The notes under the pieces: model-generated
Seen by the model: only the letters and a program-made list of their open reading frames with translations
Databases searched by the model: none
What the model was told of the DNA's origin: nothing
Part shown: positions 60,196 through 64,000 of the stretch, in pieces
Layout of the letters: each line of letters starts with the position of its first letter
Position numbering within the stretch: position 1 is the first letter of the stretch
Origin: Trichomonas vaginalis G3
Taxonomy: Eukaryota; Parabasalia; Trichomonadida; Trichomonadidae
DNA: 64,000 nt
Reading direction: 5' to 3'
Assembly: GCF_026262505.1 (NCBI RefSeq)
Contig: NC_067204.1
Span: 24,893,300-24,957,299, forward strand
Translations under genes and position numbers: made by a program

Positions 60196-61478
60196 GGGGA
60201 TTTGACGGAGTCAAATCCCCGCTCACAAAAAGTGGACTTTACATGTCAAATTTTATATGCATGTAATGTCCACTTTTATGAGTTTTAGGAAGGAATTGGA
60301 AGCCATGAGTTACTGACATTGCATCAGTATCTCATAGCCTCCAATTCCTTCAAAAAATGGGAGAAACTTTGTCCGAATAGTTTAACATTCGGACAAAGTT
60401 TCTCCCATTTTAAGAAGGAATTGGAGGGTAAGAGATATACCATATGAATGTATATCTCTTACCCTCCAATTCCTTCTAGAAAGTGTCCAAACTTTGGGTT
60501 AATTGCAAAGTATTAACCCAAAGTTTGGACACTTTCAAGTGGAGATGGAAGGCTTTGGGGTATATATTAATACAATATACCTCAAAGCCTTCCATCTCCA
60601 CTACAAATGGAGAAACTTTGTCCGAATAGTTTAACATTCGGACAAAGTTTCTCCCATCTTTCAATGTAATTGCTACCTGTGAGGTACTGACTTGAAGTCA
60701 GTGCTTCACAGGTAGCAATATCCAAAAATTTAAAAACATTTTATCAGTTCGTTAGAGAACTAGAGCCTCCTAGGTACTGAACCAGAATCAGTGCCTAGGG
60801 GACTCTAGTGATCTATATAAATCTGAGAAACTTTGAGGAAATTGTTCGACATTTCCTCAAAGTTTCTCAGCAATTTAGCGAGGAATGTTCGTTATCGTGT
60901 AGATATTTATAATATATACATGATAACAAACATTCCCCGCTAAAAGATGTAAAATCTTATAAGAAATAATTGCAAAAGAATAACAAATTGCAACAAATTT
61001 TATATGAAACTGAACCTTATGAGGTAGTGATTCAAGATCACCGCCTCATAAGATTCAGTTTCAATCTCAAGTATCTCAAAAGTAAGGCTCTATTTTTTGC
61101 CATGTAAAGTGTCACTTTTTCTGTCCAAATGATAAGTTATTCAGAGAAAGTTTCCCAGCTATCAAGAGGGAATTGTTCCTTATGAGGTATATATTCATAC
61201 TGTATACCTCATAAGGAACAATTCCCTCCTTAAAACGAGAAAACTTGTTCGAAATTGTTTATCATTTCGAACAAGTTTTCTCGTTTTTAATAAGAAACTA
61301 AAGGCTATGAGGCACTGATTATATATTAGTGCCTCACAGCCTTTAGTTTCTAATAGATAGCTGGGAAACTTTCTCCAAATGATAAGTTATTCAGAGAAAG
61401 TTTCCCAGCTATCAAGAGGGAATTGTTCCTTATGAGGTATATAGTTATAATGTATACCTCATAAGGAACAATTCCCTC
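60196..61478. repeat. Array of 18 consecutive hairpins (two largely alternating classes)
   Basis: Hairpins (coordinates): 60196-60220, 60222-60282, 60290-60350, 60354-60411, 60413-60477, 60479-60536, 60538-60602, 60607-60656, 60669-60719, 60759-60809, 60823-60870, 60874-60944, 61006-61062, 61164-61231, 61232-61287, 61293-61351, 61356-61413, 61416-61478. Stems are mostly 20-28 bp (the first is 10 bp), several perfect (28 bp at 60413, 25 bp at 60354, 26 bp at 61164). Gaps are often 1-8 bases. Class one has GAGAAACTTTG-type arms and eight-base loops (for example AGTTTAAC at 60354 and 60607). Class two has TATGAGG or TGAGGTACTGA-type arms with 5-15-base loops. Stem mismatches are nearly all transitions. 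No coding frame spans it. Function unknown; see findings. Confidence 0.9.
61123..61478. repeat. Direct duplication inside the hairpin array
   Basis: 61,123-61,228 (CCAAATGATAAGTTATTCAG onward) recurs at 61,374-61,478 with few differences, 251 bp apart. The first copy holds only the right arm of its first hairpin (the left arm is missing) plus a complete second hairpin; the second copy has both complete. The array has therefore grown by segmental duplication. Confidence 0.85.
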
Positions 61479-64000
61479 ATTAAAATCGTAGATATTTTTT
61501 ACTTATTACTCATGCTTTCAAAATCACAATCCTCTGAAAAGTTATTTTTTATTAAGAATTTAGAATTTTGATAAATACCTTTTTTCAATTTGATATAATA
61601 CTTATATATTTTCAAAAAGACATTTTGAAAAGATATCTCAAAAGTTCTCTGAAAACCTATTTTTGATTAATTTTGAGAAATATCCGTATTAAATTAATCA
61701 ATAAATTCATTCAACACTACTTTAATTTTTAAATTCAAAAAATTATATGTGCTTCTTAAAATGTCTCACAAAAATTTTATTATAAAATTATATACAATAT
61801 TAAAAATCCCACAACATTTTTTACTTTACATAATCGTACTTCCTCGACGATTAATTTCCCCTCAATTCCTATCGTTGACTGAACTTAGCATGCAACAATT
61901 CAATTTTCCAAAATTGTATATAGTGCCAATAAATTTTACTGAAATAAATATAATGGGAATGATATAAAGTTTGTGACAAAATATTCATTTTTATACAAAG
62001 AAGCTATTCATTTTTAAACAACTATTTGAATATACCATCTGTATTATTAGATATTGATCAGATTTCAATATCTGAATAATTCAGCTTGAATTACTATTCT
62101 ATAAAATCTGTTACACATGGATATATGGTGTTAGGAATCAATATTTTGATTATAAGATTAATACAAAAAAACTTTGGGATATTATTCTCATTTTGCAAAA
62201 CACTTCAATTTGGAACGGAATAAATTAGGGCTGTACAAGATTTAAAAAAACATTGCCGGGTTACCGTAGAGGCCTAAAAAAATCGCGCCTCGGCGGCAAG
62301 CCGCCTCGGCATTAAGAATGCGCATCTAAATTTTTATATGTCCTTCTTTCTTTTATTTTTCCCTTCCCTTTCTTTTCTTTTTCTTTTTTTCCCTCCTCTT
62401 GCTCTCATTTACCTTTTTTTTCCTTTTCTCATCATTTTTCAAAATTTTAAATTTTTATCAAAAATCTTGCCTATAAAAGCAGACTATGGAACCTTTTAAT
62501 GCCTCTTAATCAATATTATACAGCATAAAGCATATTAAATGAAAGTAATTACGTATAAATTTATTTTATTATCTTATTTATTAATTCTTTAGCATGTATT
62601 GTTTAATATTAACTTTTCTGTACATTAAATATGATATCTCCAAAGTATGAATGCCTTGTAACGAAACGAAAACTTAATTTTATGTTGAATATTTGTCACA
62701 AACATTAGATTATTAAAATATATGTTGGATATCCCTTAGTATGAGACTTCATGACTCTTGTAGTCTAACGTGAGCTTTGGATTGCAAGCTCTGTGGTTAA
62801 CGAACATAAATTAATTGTAAAGTTTTCAAAATTTTTCATCGTTTCTATCAGCATCTATTTTTCCTTTAAAATAATATATTTGTATGAATACAATATTTAG
62901 TAATTTTTTTATTTCCCATAATTTCATTCAAAATTTCAGAAAAAATTAATTTCTATTCAATATTATTTCAGCTTCAAAACACTTCATTCTTATAGATGTT
63001 GATTCACTAAAGTGTGATACTCAATGTCTTATTTCAATGAAAATTGTTCTGCAAATTTATTTCACTTTTGACATCACTTTTTCCGTAATTCAATTTTTTA
63101 CTTTTAATATTTTAGATCTTCATAATATCATTTGAAAAATTAACCATATAAAAAAATCAAGTTAACAATTCACTTTTTCCGTAATTCAAAAATCAAAAAT
63201 ATAAATAATATATCTTTTTATCAAATATTATTATTATATTCTATGAAAAATGAGGTCCGGAAATTTTGCGGATTCCCGTAACTCAATTTTACGGAAAAAG
63301 TGCAGTAAACTATTCAAAATACGGAAAAATTGGTGTAAACTAATGATTTTACGGTAAAATCACGGAAAGTCCCGGAAGAATATATGTGCCTATATGAAAT
63401 TATACAAAAATGAATCAAACGCATTTTAAAAGATTGTTCTTGTATTATAAATGCTATTCGCAGATTTATTAGTTGAAGAAAATTACCAAATTTTTGCCGA
63501 TTTACAAAAAATGATTTACAAAGCATATTTTTATAAGGCTTTAAAAATCTTTAAAATGTGACCGGTGACGGAAATCCATGGTAACCAACCGCGGTTCCCG
63601 TTTGGAATGCCATAGAATAAATATATATTCAGCAATAATTAATTCTTTTTGCCGTTTGTAATTCTAGCAACATTCCAAAATGGGAGAGTTTTTAAAAAAT
63701 AAAGAAAATTTTTATAGAAAAAAATCAAAACAAAAAAATTTATTTTCAAACTATCTTTTTCAAACCTTTAATCATCAAAAACACAATTGTTAATATTCAT
63801 TCTTTCTATTGTGCTATTCGAATAGTACGATTTATACTTTTTTTGCTAATTTATTAAATATGTCGAATCCGCGGAGGAGCGCTGTTGCAAAATGATCTAT
63901 GATGTGTAGCGGTGTTTTGATAAAAAGAGGTCGGTCAACGTTTTTGAGTTTTTTCGACCTCATTATTTTTCTGATTTATATGTTGCATTATATCAAGGGT
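61479..64000. other. Gene-free right end of the window
   Basis: No supported gene. Notable pieces: a GC-rich patch at 62,250-62,330 (TCGCGCCTCGGCGGCAAGCC) amid AT-rich DNA; a pyrimidine-rich tract at 62,341-62,430; a motif TCACTTTTTCCGTAATTCAA at 63,074-63,093, repeated at 63,170-63,189 and present in inverted form near 63,283-63,303. A palindromic GTTACC/GGTTAC-like region lies near 63,560-63,605. Short open frames near 61,749 and 63,314 look like chance. Confidence 0.4.

Noticed and set aside
60476-60664. 62-codon open frame within the hairpin array
   Set aside because: It is made entirely of hairpin arms and has no start context or protein-like composition.
60196-61478. CRISPR array interpretation of the repeats
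   Set aside because: Host is a eukaryote, the repeats are inverted pairs of differing sequence rather than identical direct repeats with unique spacers, and no cas genes occur.
61749-61967. 72-codon open frame right of the array
   Set aside because: AT-rich frame with no recognisable features; expected by chance.

Overview
The window is AT-rich eukaryotic DNA with compact, intronless-looking genes. It almost certainly comes from a trichomonad parasite, most likely Trichomonas vaginalis. The reasons are the DUF3447-type ankyrin-repeat genes (about 6.8-8.5 kb, and a decayed one near 20.8 kb), a Maverick/Polinton of about 17.6 kb with a 6-bp target duplication, single-exon housekeeping genes, and a TCA-type initiator just upstream of at least one ATG.

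Layout. 1-5.5 kb: a huge predicted alpha-solenoid protein, open at the left edge. 5.55-6.31 kb: a short inverted-repeat DNA element. 6.8-8.5 kb: an ankyrin gene with a one-base frameshift. 9.2-11 kb: a cytosolic (tubulin-type) carboxypeptidase. 11.7-13.5 kb: the small-subunit processome WD40 protein UTP4. 13.9-18.5 kb: a recently duplicated gene family (two whole copies and one 5' fragment), a membrane-protein gene with an in-frame stop, and a 0.94-kb inverted-repeat element whose empty site is preserved in the sister copy. 19.4-21.3 kb: a frameshifted unknown gene and an ankyrin pseudogene. 22.3-28 kb: an armadillo-like protein, a very short SRP9 gene, a coiled-coil protein and a TBC Rab-GAP. 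28.5-29.9 kb: a frameshifted single-pass surface-type protein.

30,348-47,902 is a complete-length Maverick with 6-bp target duplications (GATTTC) and ~556-bp nearly identical terminal inverted repeats. Its plus-strand half holds capsid-like, packaging-ATPase and fibre-like genes. Its minus-strand half holds the integrase and a family-B DNA polymerase. It is treated here as a fossil: several of its genes are broken (roughly ten breaks), although its ends look young. The fibre region carries 13-residue coiled-coil repeats and a phage tail-collar-like signature, an HNH-like zinc module lies inside the polymerase region, and GC-rich micro-palindromes are scattered through the element.

48.0-56 kb: a TAF1B/Rrn7-like RNA polymerase I factor directly beside the Maverick, a subtilisin-like membrane protease, and an ABCA-type half transporter. 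56-64 kb has no convincing gene. It holds a 1.28-kb inverted-repeat element with a tRNA-like module and, at 60,196-61,478, the most unusual structure in the window: 18 consecutive hairpins in 1.3 kb, with stems of mostly 20-28 bp and two sequence classes that largely alternate. I know of no described element with this architecture.

The host genes mostly stand alone; there is no operon logic. Two serve RNA polymerase I/ribosome production (UTP4, TAF1B-like), others serve secretion and membrane traffic (SRP9, TBC protein, ABCA transporter, subtilase).
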